A stretch of 64,000 nucleotides of DNA from Bacillus sp. EB01 (GTDB taxonomy: Bacteria; Bacillota; Bacilli; Bacillales; Cytobacillaceae): the NCBI RefSeq assembly GCF_000613125.1, contig NZ_HG964497.1, positions 3,308,052 through 3,372,051 of the forward strand, written 5' to 3'. This document shows, piece by piece, positions 24,647-33,132 of the stretch; positions within the stretch are counted from its first letter, which is position 1, and the number at the start of each line of letters is the position of its first letter. The position numbers and the translations under genes were made by a program. The notes beneath the pieces were generated by a model. That model saw only the letters and a list, made by a program, of their open reading frames with translations, made no database searches and was not told the origin of the DNA.

Positions 24647-26101
24647 TTGAAATTAGATTGCGCGGTAGTTGAGGACCTTTATCCTTTATTTATGGAAAAT
24701 GAAGTTAAGCAGGAAACCCGGGTTGCCATCAAAAAGCATCTCGAAAGTTGTCCTAACTGCAGCAGGATTTATGAAGAGGGAGCAGGTTTTACCGGTGAAT
24801 TTGCGGGAGGTGGCTATCAGGAAGAGAACGTACCCGATTCACTCGATGACAAAATCCGCCTGAAAATCAAGCTCATTTGGATGCGAATAGTGGCTGTCGG
24901 CCTTGTGTTAATCATCCTCGTATCGGCCATTAATAACTATATTGACAATAGGCGGTTAATAGCGGACCGCTTTAATGACGTATACCGGTATAGTGAAGAC
25001 CTAACTTTCCTAGCTCAACATCCACAAGAGATGAATGCTTTCACATCCTATCAGCTAAGCTATTCACAGGAAAAACTGAATGATTTTACTGAAAACTTGA
25101 ATTGGCTGGAGAAGAGGAAGCTTCAGAACAGCTGGCTAAATGTAGAAAGCGGCGGTCTTGAGAAAATGATCAATACTCTCGTGAAAAGGCAGGAGCTTGG
25201 CCTGCAGGATGAAACGGATAGGCAGGCATTGGCAGAGCTTAAAACAAATCTTGATAGTCTTCATAAAGAGATTCAAGCTCAGTATCGCCTTTTCCACCAC
25301 GGTTATAGTTCATATCTTGAATTGGTGGATGTGGAAAAATTTGCAAACGAGATAGCAAAAATCAATAAAACCATATATTTTTATACCCGGCATCACCTGA
25401 CTTCAGCAGAAGCTGAGTTGCTAAGCGAGGACGAACTTGAAAAAAGGATTAGAGATGTTCTTGGTTTTAACAATGGAAAACTTGAACTTAAACAAAAGAT
25501 AGACCAGCCTGTCATGTACGGTTTCAAACTGGAGAATAAGGGTCTTACAATCAATGGGGAAATTAACAGTTTTACAGGGTATATCATTGATGCTTCTTCA
25601 CATAGTGAAACTGTACAGGAAAATTTGGATAGTATCGATTATAATGAGTTGGAAGAAAATGCGAGGGACATTTTGGAGCGGCAATATGGTGAGGATGCAG
25701 ATTTCCAACTTGATTACCGGGAGGGATTTAATGGCATTCAGGATCAAAGCTATTTTGACTTTATTCCTGTCGTGGATGGGTACGAATTCTTTTTTCAATA
25801 TGACCTGAAGAATACGGTTGTATTGAATCATAAAACTGGGGAATTTTCCGAGTTAAGGGCAAGTTCAATCCCGGTAGGGCCCGAATTTTTCTCATTTAAG
25901 CCTGAGGAGAAAATAAAGAAGGATAAGGCGGAACAAATTGCTACAAAGGACGCCGGAAAACAGGTTAAATATAAAGCAACCCAAGTGATTTATTCCCCAC
26001 TTGCTGGCGGATACGTCCTGGCACATATATTTGAGGGCGATGGGGAAGAAATCTTTATCGATGCAAATAGCGGAATGGTCGTAGACGCGTATTACATGTA
26101 G
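24647..26101 (+). CDS. transmembrane zinc-finger anti-sigma factor with a large outer domain
   Basis: A 484-residue protein: N-terminal ZAS-type motif with C5, then H31-x3-C35-x2-C38 (HLESCPNC), one membrane segment (about 79-96), a helical outer region (100-250), and a C-terminal half with two PepSY/YcdB-like segments (ENARDILERQYGEDADFQLDYREGF and YEFFFQYDLKNT...). It should bind and silence the sigma factor at the inner face and sense the outside. It starts with TTG at 24647, directly after the sigma stop, behind GGAGGTG. It is longer than most anti-sigma proteins. Confidence 0.85.
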   Translation: MKLDCAVVEDLYPLFMENEVKQETRVAIKKHLESCPNCSRIYEEGAGFTGEFAGGGYQEENVPDSLDDKIRLKIKLIWMRIVAVGLVLIILVSAINNYIDNRRLIADRFNDVYRYSEDLTFLAQHPQEMNAFTSYQLSYSQEKLNDFTENLNWLEKRKLQNSWLNVESGGLEKMINTLVKRQELGLQDETDRQALAELKTNLDSLHKEIQAQYRLFHHGYSSYLELVDVEKFANEIAKINKTIYFYTRHHLTSAEAELLSEDELEKRIRDVLGFNNGKLELKQKIDQPVMYGFKLENKGLTINGEINSFTGYIIDASSHSETVQENLDSIDYNELEENARDILERQYGEDADFQLDYREGFNGIQDQSYFDFIPVVDGYEFFFQYDLKNTVVLNHKTGEFSELRASSIPVGPEFFSFKPEEKIKKDKAEQIATKDAGKQVKYKATQVIYSPLAGGYVLAHIFEGDGEEIFIDANSGMVVDAYYM

Positions 26102-26115
26102 AAAGGTTGAAATCG

Positions 26116-26673
26116 ATGACGAAGGAAAAAGCTCTTCTATTCGCAAGTAAGGCCCATGAAGGCCAGACGAGGAAAGGAACTGGGTATCCCTATATTATGC
26201 ATCCTGTTGCTGTAGGACACATTCTTGACGAATCGGGCTTTTCCGATGAAGTGGTGATGGTCGGCTACCTGCACGACACAGTTGAAGATACGGCGGTTAC
26301 TAGGGAGGAACTCCTTTCTGAATTTGGTCCGGATGTCACTGATCTGGTTATGGCGAATACAGAAAACAAGCTGTTAAGCTGGGAGGAAAGGAAGCAGCAT
26401 ACCATAGACTTCGTTGCCGAAGCCCCGCTCAATGTCAGGGCTGTGATTGTGGCAGATAAGCTGGATAACCTAAAAGCACTCATTCGGGACCATGAAACAT
26501 TTGGGGATGAGGTATGGTCCTTTTTTAAAAGGGGAAAGGAAAAGCAGCGATGGTATTATACAAGCATTGCCACGAACGTATTTGTCGGTCTTGAGCCGGA
26601 TGAAGTTCCTGAGCTTTTCCACATTTTCAAAGCTGAAGTAGATATGTTCTTTAACAATAAGCTTTCCTTATAG
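26116..26673 (+). CDS. HD-domain hydrolase, SpoT/MESH1-like
   Basis: A 185-residue HD protein with MHPVAVGHIL (H29) and YLHDTVEDT (HD 53-54, ED 57-58), the HDxxED signature of (p)ppGpp hydrolases of the SpoT/MESH1 group, then DKLDNLKALIRDHE. Small alarmone hydrolases or related nucleotide phosphohydrolases have this size. There is no synthetase or TGS domain. The start at 26116 is behind AAAGG at 26102; the frame opens from a TTG three codons earlier. It sits 15 bases after the anti-sigma gene and may be the third gene of that operon. Confidence 0.8.
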   Translation: MTKEKALLFASKAHEGQTRKGTGYPYIMHPVAVGHILDESGFSDEVVMVGYLHDTVEDTAVTREELLSEFGPDVTDLVMANTENKLLSWEERKQHTIDFVAEAPLNVRAVIVADKLDNLKALIRDHETFGDEVWSFFKRGKEKQRWYYTSIATNVFVGLEPDEVPELFHIFKAEVDMFFNNKLSL

Positions 26674-26742
26674 TCTTAAATAAACAAATGGTAATTTCCT
26701 TATGAGTCTTTTCAAACTATACTTGGTTTTGAAGGGGTGGCG

Positions 26743-27120
26743 ATGAGAGTGGCATATGAATTTAAGGCAATTGACCATATACAGCTGGCAGCACCTAAAG
26801 GCAGCGAGCAGGAAGCGCGCAAGTTTTATAGTGAGATTCTCGGGTTTTCAGAAGTAGATAAACCGCCTGTGCTAAAAAAGAGAGGCGGCGCCTGGTTTCA
26901 ATCAGGCAGTATTCAGCTGCATATCGGAGTAGAAGAACCTTTTGTCCCGGCAAAGAAAGCCCATCCTGCATTTGAAGTCGGTAAGTTGGAAGAATTGAAG
27001 GAGCACTTGAAAAGGCGGGGCATCGAAGTGATAGAAGACGACAATCTTCCCGGGGCCAACCGGTTTTTCGTAAGTGACCCGTTCGGTAACCGGCTCGAGT
27101 TTTTAGAATGGATGAAGTGA
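26743..27120 (+). CDS. VOC/glyoxalase-fold protein
   Basis: A 125-residue protein with the two beta-alpha-beta-beta-beta units of the VOC fold. AIDHIQLAAPKGSEQEARKFYSEILGF, IQLHIGVEE, FFVSDPFGNRLEFLEW hold the usual metal positions (H in DHIQ, H in LHIG, E in LEFLEW). It may be a small dioxygenase, isomerase or resistance protein; the substrate is unknown. The start is the ATG at 26743 behind AAGGGG; a GTG two codons upstream is possible. It shares a bidirectional terminator with the MFS gene. Confidence 0.85.
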   Translation: MRVAYEFKAIDHIQLAAPKGSEQEARKFYSEILGFSEVDKPPVLKKRGGAWFQSGSIQLHIGVEEPFVPAKKAHPAFEVGKLEELKEHLKRRGIEVIEDDNLPGANRFFVSDPFGNRLEFLEWMK

Positions 27121-27158
27121 TAGAAACACTATTACTTTTGCAAAAGACATATACTACT

Positions 27159-27202
27159 AAAAAAAGCCAGTAGAGGATATGTTCCTCTAACTGGCTTTTT
27201 TA
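27159..27202. terminator. bidirectional terminator between convergent VOC and MFS genes
   Basis: AAAAGCCAGTAGAGG pairs with CCTCTAACTGGCTTTT (nearly perfect 15-bp stem), flanked by A and T runs on both sides. Confidence 0.93.
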
Positions 27203-27206
27203 CTAT

Positions 27207-28451
27207 TTATATAACTTCAACTGTTTTCTGCTTCCGCTCGAATTTAAGGGCTACAAGCAGGAATGAACAGCCTGCAATCAGGCGGATAACTGAGCAAATT
27301 GCCATCGCAGAAAACATGCCAACCTGGCCCAGCAAATACACACCGAACTGTGGAGCGATAAACCCGATAATAGACAGCATGAATTGATAATTTGCCAAAT
27401 AGCCAGCTCGGTTAACTTCCGGTGTTGCTTTAAGCAGCTGATTGAAGAGCAGTAAGTTTGTCCCGGAAACAAAGAGGCCAATCCAAAAATTAAGTGCAGT
27501 AAGATAAAACAAGTTCGTTGACAGCATGGTTAAGATTGGCGCGGTTGCCATACCAGCAGCAGCGATAAACAAAATCATTGTATTTCCATGCTTGTCGGCA
27601 GCCTTTGCCCACCACTTCACACTAATAATTTGGGCAAGCTGATTTGTTACCGAAAAGAAACTGAACCAAAGGGCTGTGGCACCTGCATCCCTGATATGGT
27701 AAATGCTGAAGAGGGACCAGGCCATTTGAGCGCCAATATTGAAGAGCACCGCACAAACCAAAAATGACAGGAAGGGTTTATGGCGAAATACATCCATCGA
27801 AAATTTCCGTTTTTGCAGCGGATTCTCTGTCTTAGTCACGACTGAAGGTGAATCCTGATGTTTGTATAAATAATAGACTTCAACTAAAGCGAACAGAAAT
27901 CCAATGACGAATAGAACCTGATAGGGGAATGCGTCATCCTTGGCAAATTGCTGAAGGAAAAAGCCGGTTCCGAACGTGACTGCCATCGCGGCAATTGTAA
28001 TCCAGCGGTTGCGAGTGCTAAAGAAATCGCCGCGCCGTTTCTCAGGAATCAAATCGCCAATAAGAGTTTGCCAGGATAAACCTGAAAGTGCCCCGGGAAA
28101 GTTTAACGCGGCTATTAAAAACACAAGCAGCCATGCGGCATAGGGTTGATCAACAAACGGGATGAACAGGATCAGCATAAACATTAATCGGGTTGCAAGT
28201 GTTGATATAACCGAAAAATTCTTTTTGCTTTTGGCTTTGTTTAGCCAAAGGGCTCCAGGGATAAGCGCTAGCATCGCGACAATGGATGGCAGGGAAGTAA
28301 TCAGCCCCATTTGTTCGTTGCTCGCACCAAGCACACTTATAGCAAATAACGGAATGTATCCATTCACTGCTGTGGTTGAAACAGTTGATGCCAGTCCGTG
28401 ATATATACTTAGTTTTTCATTGTTACTAACGTTCAAATAAGTCGTCTCCAT
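27207..28451 (-). CDS. major facilitator superfamily transporter
   Basis: A 414-residue protein with about twelve membrane segments and the MFS loop motif GALSGLSWQTLIGDLIPEKRRGDFFSTRNRWI between segments 4 and 5, typical of a Firmicute MFS subgroup. The substrate is unknown. The ATG at 28451 has no good ribosome site; GGAG lies nine bases before a TTG at 28436 (MNVSNNEK...), which may be the true start. It is monocistronic. Confidence 0.87.
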   Translation of the reverse strand: METTYLNVSNNEKLSIYHGLASTVSTTAVNGYIPLFAISVLGASNEQMGLITSLPSIVAMLALIPGALWLNKAKSKKNFSVISTLATRLMFMLILFIPFVDQPYAAWLLVFLIAALNFPGALSGLSWQTLIGDLIPEKRRGDFFSTRNRWITIAAMAVTFGTGFFLQQFAKDDAFPYQVLFVIGFLFALVEVYYLYKHQDSPSVVTKTENPLQKRKFSMDVFRHKPFLSFLVCAVLFNIGAQMAWSLFSIYHIRDAGATALWFSFFSVTNQLAQIISVKWWAKAADKHGNTMILFIAAAGMATAPILTMLSTNLFYLTALNFWIGLFVSGTNLLLFNQLLKATPEVNRAGYLANYQFMLSIIGFIAPQFGVYLLGQVGMFSAMAICSVIRLIAGCSFLLVALKFERKQKTVEVI

Positions 28452-28762
28452 TCATGTTTAAAATCACACGAATTGGATTGTAATACGCTTTATGAAGCAT
28501 TACAAGATAAGCAGGCAAAAACAGTTAATTTTTCATGGCTTCTCCATCAAGAACGTATGCTAATCTGCTCAATGATAAAGAACAATCAAAAAATTGCAAG
28601 GGGTTCCAGCAATCCAAACGAAAAACCCTTCCATGGCCAGGAAGGGTAAGGGAGTTTGATACAGCATGGCATAAGGGAAGGTTTCGGGGGGAATGCCATG
28701 CTGCCCATTTAATAAGATATATAACAAGGAGGGAGGAATTGGGGGATTCCCGTCTCCTGTTG
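28452..28762. other. gene-free stretch between MFS and ndh genes
   Basis: It holds the terminator of ndh (28621-28647) and must contain the MFS promoter. A 125-codon plus-strand frame here looks random in composition and lacks a ribosome site, so I do not call it. Confidence 0.5.
28621..28647 (-). terminator. terminator of ndh
   Basis: On the minus strand ACCCTTCC and GGAAGGGT make an 8-bp stem followed by TTTT, about 115 bases after the ndh stop. Confidence 0.8.
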
Positions 28763-29992
28763 TTAATAATTTTGTTTTACAGTCTTTTTAATTGGCTCCT
28801 GGTTAAGGAAAAAGATTTGTTTAATGACAAGCGCAGGGCCGCCAAGTACAAACAAGTAGCGGTTTTCGATTACACGCTTCATGATGGCTGCAAACCAGCC
28901 GGAAATTTTTAATGGGCCAACTTTACCGACAGCTGCAAAATCGCCAATTGATGCGACAGATCCTTTGTGGTGATACTCAAAAGCTTTCAATTCTCCACCA
29001 CGGATAGCCGCCAGAATATTTTCTCCGCAGACATCAGCCTGCTGCATTGCGACTTGCGCAGTTGGAGGAAGAGCTGTTTTTTCGTCCTTCATGAATAGGG
29101 CACAGTCGCCAACACAAAAGATATTTTTATAGCCTTTTACACGGAGGTCCTTCTCGACAGGCAATTTGCCCCGTTCAAGCGGGAGGCTGAACTTCTCTAG
29201 GATGGTATTGGCTTTAACTCCGCAAGACCATACAAGCGTCCGGGTAGGAATTTCCCTGCCGTCTTCAAGAATTACTTTCTCTTCCGTCAGGGCAGTAATC
29301 TTTGTTGAAGTCAGGATTTCAATATCGTGTTTTTCCATTACCTTGTAAGTGAATTCTACAAGTTCCTTGCCAAAGAAAGGAATAAGGGAATCAGCCGCTT
29401 CAATTCCAATAATTTTAACTTTATCAAAAGGAACTTCATGCTCCATGCAAAGCTTCGGCAATCCTTCACCAAGTTCACCCATCATTTCAATGCCAGTGAA
29501 ACCGCCGCCTGCAACAACAAATGTCAACCTAGATGGATCCTGATCTTCTTTATACAGCTTCATTTGCTTAATAATTTGGTAATAAATCGCTTTAGAGCTG
29601 CGGAAGCTCCGAATTTCAAAAGCATGCTCCTTGATTCCAGGAATTCCGAACGTTGCAACTTCAAAGCCGAGAGCAACAACCAGATAATCGTAGGAAATAA
29701 CTTCACCAGTTTCAAGGCATACCTTCTGACTTGAAGGGTCAACAGAAGATACGGTACCGGTCATGAAACGAGTTTTTTCGGGATTGATTAGCTCAGGAAT
29801 GGATAGTGCGAGTTTACGGTCACGCGCGGTACCAACACCGGCTTTATGCAGCTGTGTCGTAATATAATGGTACTCATGCTTGTTGATCAGCGTAACATTT
29901 GCTTCACCCGTGCGGAGAAGTTTCTCAATTTTTTTATCTGTGATAAGGCCGCCATAGCCGCCTCCTAAAATAACGATATGTGGTTTTTGCAT
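28763..29992 (-). CDS. ndh: type II NADH dehydrogenase (NDH-2)
   Basis: A 409-residue flavoprotein with two Rossmann motifs: FAD site PHIVILGGGYGGL near the N-terminus and NADH site FVVAGGGFTGIEMMGEL around residue 160, plus the second FAD contact NIFCVGDCALF. It oxidises NADH and reduces menaquinone at the membrane without pumping protons. The start at 29992 (MQKPHIVIL) follows AGGAG by ten bases; seven upstream codons are probably not translated. Two Rex-type operators lie directly upstream, consistent with control by the NADH/NAD+ ratio as in B. subtilis. Confidence 0.93.
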   Translation of the reverse strand: MQKPHIVILGGGYGGLITDKKIEKLLRTGEANVTLINKHEYHYITTQLHKAGVGTARDRKLALSIPELINPEKTRFMTGTVSSVDPSSQKVCLETGEVISYDYLVVALGFEVATFGIPGIKEHAFEIRSFRSSKAIYYQIIKQMKLYKEDQDPSRLTFVVAGGGFTGIEMMGELGEGLPKLCMEHEVPFDKVKIIGIEAADSLIPFFGKELVEFTYKVMEKHDIEILTSTKITALTEEKVILEDGREIPTRTLVWSCGVKANTILEKFSLPLERGKLPVEKDLRVKGYKNIFCVGDCALFMKDEKTALPPTAQVAMQQADVCGENILAAIRGGELKAFEYHHKGSVASIGDFAAVGKVGPLKISGWFAAIMKRVIENRYLFVLGGPALVIKQIFFLNQEPIKKTVKQNY

Positions 29993-30025
29993 CCGAAGTC
30001 CGCTCCTGTCCAAAGGAAAATGTGG

Positions 30026-30043
30026 TTGTGAAATTATTCACAA
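30026..30043 (-). promoter_or_regulatory. Rex operator 1 at ndh
   Basis: TTGTGAAATTATTCACAA, a perfect match to the Rex consensus TTGTGAA-N4-TTCACAA, 34 bases before the ndh start. Confidence 0.88.
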
Positions 30044-30085
30044 ATAAAAATTAAAAAAAATAGCAATATCTTTGATGTATTAGTA

Positions 30086-30103
30086 TTGTGAAACATTTCA
30101 CAT
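30086..30103 (-). promoter_or_regulatory. Rex operator 2 at ndh
   Basis: TTGTGAAACATTTCACAT, one base off the Rex consensus, 60 bases from site 1 (about six helical turns centre to centre). Confidence 0.8.
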
Positions 30104-30243
30104 GTTTTATGATATTTCTAGATTAATACAATTCATAAAATTACACAATACCTTTTTAAAAAAAGATGTGAATTTTTCATAATTTTTTTCTGAAATGGAA
30201 ATAGTAACCGAGTAGAATTGATTTTGACATAGGAGATGATTGA

Positions 30244-30804
30244 ATGCGTTTGGCAGCTGGAACTATTGCCCTGATGCTGCTTCTGCCATCGGTAGCAGCA
30301 GCGAACACAATGATTCAAAGTCCACCTCAGGAACAGGGAACTGAAGCTCATGAAGGCAAAATGGGATCGCAAGGGAAGCATAGGATGCCATTTGAGGTGA
30401 AAGAAGTCGAATTGCAGTCCTGGGCGGAAAAGTACACACCTGAGAAGGCTGAGGAATGGAAAACAGTTCTCGCCGAAAGAAAGCAGCTTCATGATAAATG
30501 GATGAGTCCCGAGATGGCACCAAAACGTGAAGCTTTTGAGAAAGAGAGACAAGCTAAAATCGAAGAAATCAAAGCACTCAGGCAGCAGTTTGAAGCAGGC
30601 AAACTTACAAGGGAAGAATTCCTGAAAAGAGCACACGAGAAAATGCAGCACAATGGCGCCACTACTATGAAAGGCCATGCAGTGTACCCTCGCCTCCATG
30701 CAGCTGTTGAAAAAGGTGATACAAAAGAGGCCGGACTTCTGTTAAATGAATTGCTGGCTTTCTTCAAGAGTCATAACGAGAGACTAGCGGACAGGATGAA
30801 ATAA
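30244..30804 (+). CDS. secreted helical protein, unknown function
   Basis: A 186-residue protein with a short signal peptide (MRLAAGTIALMLLLPSVAAA) and a Lys/Glu/Gln-rich helical body: WAEKYTPEKAEEWKTVLAERKQLHDKWM and KIEEIKALRQQFEAGKLTREEFLKRAHEKM look like a short coiled coil of the Spy/CpxP kind in composition, but no family motif is certain. It should be outside the membrane. A clean GGAGATG precedes the ATG. It is divergent from ndh and followed by its own terminator. Confidence 0.72.
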   Translation: MRLAAGTIALMLLLPSVAAANTMIQSPPQEQGTEAHEGKMGSQGKHRMPFEVKEVELQSWAEKYTPEKAEEWKTVLAERKQLHDKWMSPEMAPKREAFEKERQAKIEEIKALRQQFEAGKLTREEFLKRAHEKMQHNGATTMKGHAVYPRLHAAVEKGDTKEAGLLLNELLAFFKSHNERLADRMK

Positions 30805-30809
30805 TTAAA

Positions 30810-30838
30810 GGGCGCCAATTTGGGCGCCCGCTTTTGTT
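30810..30838 (+). terminator. terminator of the secreted helical protein gene
   Basis: GGGCGCC and GGCGCCC around a six-base loop, followed by a T-rich tail. Confidence 0.85.
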
Positions 30839-30839
30839 T

Positions 30840-31043
30840 TTATAACTGTTCTAACGGTTGCTTGTAAATAATTCCCGCTCCCTGCTTATAAGAGTAGCTA
30901 TCCCGTTCGTAACCGCCACTTGCAGGCTCACAGACAACCTTGTTTGAATAACGTGAATGATCGAATGATGAGTAGCCAATGCCAGTGGAATACCGTTGGA
31001 CGCTGTGGCTATTGCTGCTTCTGATAGAATAGAACCGTTTAAT
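30840..31043 (-). CDS. 67-aa Ser/Tyr-rich small protein with apparent ATT start
   Basis: An uninterrupted 67-codon minus-strand frame opening IKRFYSIRSSNSHS and ending YKQPLEQL, rich in Ser, Tyr and Gly as in small spore-coat or surface proteins. The core ribosome site AGGAGG lies eight bases before an ATT codon, ideal spacing; an ATG seven bases upstream is almost on top of the ribosome site, is in another frame and stops after three codons. So either the gene uses the rare ATT start or one base was gained between the ATG and the body. There is no match I can name. Confidence 0.45.
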   Translation of the reverse strand: MKRFYSIRSSNSHSVQRYSTGIGYSSFDHSRYSNKVVCEPASGGYERDSYSYKQGAGIIYKQPLEQL

Positions 31044-31135
31044 GAGTCATTCCTCCTCTCCGGCCCATTGGCAGGCCAGTATTTCTCACATGGCTAACAT
31101 CCTTAAACATCTTATCTTATTCCCGATTTCCAAAG

Positions 31136-31172
31136 AAAAAAACCGGAATATTTAAAAAATACCCGGTTTTTT
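31136..31172 (-). terminator. terminator of the 84-aa protein gene
   Basis: AAAAACCGGGTATT and its near-complement ending CCGGTTTTTT form a long A/T-flanked stem just past the gene end at 31184. Confidence 0.8.
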
Positions 31173-31183
31173 AAGTATTAATT

Positions 31184-31438
31184 TTATTGACAGGTAGACG
31201 GTTGACCTTTAATAGACTCCAGAGCTTTTATGATTGCAGCGGCAGCTTGATCAGGGTTATCGAAGTGAGAGATTTGACCTAAGTCGAGCAGCCGAACCTG
31301 AAATTGTTCCGTTTCCTTCGAATATTGTAACGTTAATACTTCTTTTTCACCTGATGAAAAAATATGAGTCACATTGGATTGAACATATGGATTTTCTTTT
31401 AGTTCCTCAGCTAAATGATGCAGAACAGCGTAATCCAT
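31184..31438 (-). CDS. small cytosolic protein, unknown function
   Basis: An 84-residue protein starting MDYAVLHHLAEELKENPY. The pattern is helix, three or four beta strands (VTHIFSSGEKEVLTLQYSKETEQFQVRLLDL) and a final helix (DQAAAAIIKALESI), like a small alpha/beta fold. No signal or membrane segment is present. I place the start at 31438 because AAGGGGCTGGTAAGG precedes it; 38 more codons upstream are in frame but look non-coding. Confidence 0.65.
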   Translation of the reverse strand: MDYAVLHHLAEELKENPYVQSNVTHIFSSGEKEVLTLQYSKETEQFQVRLLDLGQISHFDNPDQAAAAIIKALESIKGQPSTCQ

Positions 31439-31637
31439 CCTTACCAGCCCCTTTAAATTGGATATCCTTTTCCCCTGGCATATAGAGATGGTTGAAATAG
31501 GTTGTTTTACTAAGTGTAGCAGACAAAACCAATCATAAGCCGTTATTAACACGATATTAAGGAGAACTTAATATGTTTGAAATAATAAGAAATGTGGATC
31601 TCTAGCTCTCATTCTGATAGAAAGAGGAAGTTCATGC

Positions 31638-32075
31638 TCAAGTATAAGACTTTCGTGCATTTTCATATTCTGCTACGTCCAAGAGGATATAGTCACAGTA
31701 ATATACAATAACGACAGTACCTTCATCCAGCTGTTCAAGTTTTTTTACGACATCCTGGTTCCTGCAAAATAGAGGGACATTTACTTGACCATTAAAAAAG
31801 ACAATATAGGAAAACGAATCAGGAAAAGGGGAGTCTTGAGAACGGATACCAACAAACTTTCCGGAAAAGGAAGAAAGCTCAGCTCTTGTTTTTGTTTCTA
31901 ACTCCCTTGCCTCCTTTAACAGCTTAGATCTTGTTTCGACCAAACATTCTTGCAAAAAGAAAAGAAAGGCAACAAAGCCCATCAGAATCATGGTAATCTC
32001 CAGTGTTTTACTAGGGGGTGGTACTAGCAATCCTATCGTCCAAAATAACAGTGCAGCTGCAAGATGGTAAAACAT
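31638..32075 (-). CDS. membrane-anchored small protein, unknown function
   Basis: A 145-residue protein with two membrane segments at the N-terminus (MFYHLAAALLFWTIGLLV and ITMILMGFVAFLFFLQ), a charged coiled stretch (ETRSKLLKEARELETKTRAEL), then a small beta domain ending VVIVYYCDYILLDVAEYENARK. The start at 32075 has AAGAAGG eight bases upstream. I know no family for it. Confidence 0.65.
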   Translation of the reverse strand: MFYHLAAALLFWTIGLLVPPPSKTLEITMILMGFVAFLFFLQECLVETRSKLLKEARELETKTRAELSSFSGKFVGIRSQDSPFPDSFSYIVFFNGQVNVPLFCRNQDVVKKLEQLDEGTVVIVYYCDYILLDVAEYENARKSYT

Positions 32076-32328
32076 TTTTATCACCTTCTTGTGCTTGATG
32101 GAGACAAAAAGGCCGCCAATCTAGTATCCAGGCAGCCGAGTCAATGAGGTCGTTTTTTTTTTGTAAAAGATGCTTACCTTCAATCTAAGCATATATCAAA
32201 GACAACTATTTAGTAAACAGAAATTTCAGTTAATTCAAATAATAATTCATCTATAGTTTAATTGATTGCGATTAGCCGATTTGGGTATAAAACAGTGTAA
32301 TCAAAGAGAAGCACTAGGGGGAACATCT

Positions 32329-33057
32329 ATGAAATGGACAAAAGGAATCATCATAATAGCAGTATTGGCAGCCGCAGGGCTGGCAGCCTATATCTCATTT
32401 GCGGATAATGGGGATGCCGGGAAAGGGGAGACTGTCATAATGGCCTTTGGCGATTCGCTAACCTATGGCCAGGGAGACAGGGACGAACAGGGGTATGTAG
32501 AAAAGCTTGAAAAAGAATTGAATAATCGCTACCCAGGTGAAACCTTCAAAATCGAGAACTATGGTGTAAAAGGGCGCGAATCGGGCGGGGTCTTAACAGA
32601 GATTGCCAATCCAAAAACTGCAGCGAACCTTAAAAACGCCGATTACTTTATTCTGTTTATAGGAACAAATGATTTTATTAACAGCAATGGAGGAAATCTA
32701 AATCAACTGCATCCTGACAAGATTCAGGAAGACCACAAAACCTACATGCGGAATTTAGAAATGATCATTGACATCCTTAAGAAAGCAAATAAAGATGCTC
32801 CGATGCTCGTACTTGGACTTTACAATCCCTATCCTGAAGGCGGGGATCAAATTGAGCAAATCATCGATGAATGGAACAAAGCCACGATAAAACTTGTCAA
32901 CACAAAGGACGAGGTTGCCTACGTTCCGACTAATGACCTTTTTAAAGGAAAAGAAAAAGAAGCGTTTTTTAGTGATGAACTTCACTTAAATGAAAAAGGG
33001 TACCAATTGCTCGAGCAAAGAATCCTCGAAGAATATCAATTCGACAAGCATAAGTGA
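32329..33057 (+). CDS. secreted or membrane-anchored SGNH/GDSL hydrolase
   Basis: A 242-residue protein: signal or anchor (KGIIIIAVLAAAGLAAYI), then AFGDSLTYGQGD (block I nucleophile Ser), FIGTNDF (block III) and FSDELHLNEKGY (Asp/His, block V). It is a paralogue of the SGNH protein at 17476. It should act as an esterase or acetyl-hydrolase outside the cell. The ATG at 32329 follows AGGGGG; the 21 upstream in-frame codons do not look real. Confidence 0.87.
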   Translation: MKWTKGIIIIAVLAAAGLAAYISFADNGDAGKGETVIMAFGDSLTYGQGDRDEQGYVEKLEKELNNRYPGETFKIENYGVKGRESGGVLTEIANPKTAANLKNADYFILFIGTNDFINSNGGNLNQLHPDKIQEDHKTYMRNLEMIIDILKKANKDAPMLVLGLYNPYPEGGDQIEQIIDEWNKATIKLVNTKDEVAYVPTNDLFKGKEKEAFFSDELHLNEKGYQLLEQRILEEYQFDKHK

Positions 33058-33132
33058 TGGAATCTCTCGGTTAAAAGGGTAAAATGGTAAAATGGTATCA
33101 AGACAACATAGATTGCCTTTTGGAGAGAGTAA

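Noticed and set aside
28535-28912. 125-codon plus-strand frame
   Set aside because: It spans the ndh terminator and runs into ndh on the opposite strand; no start signal.
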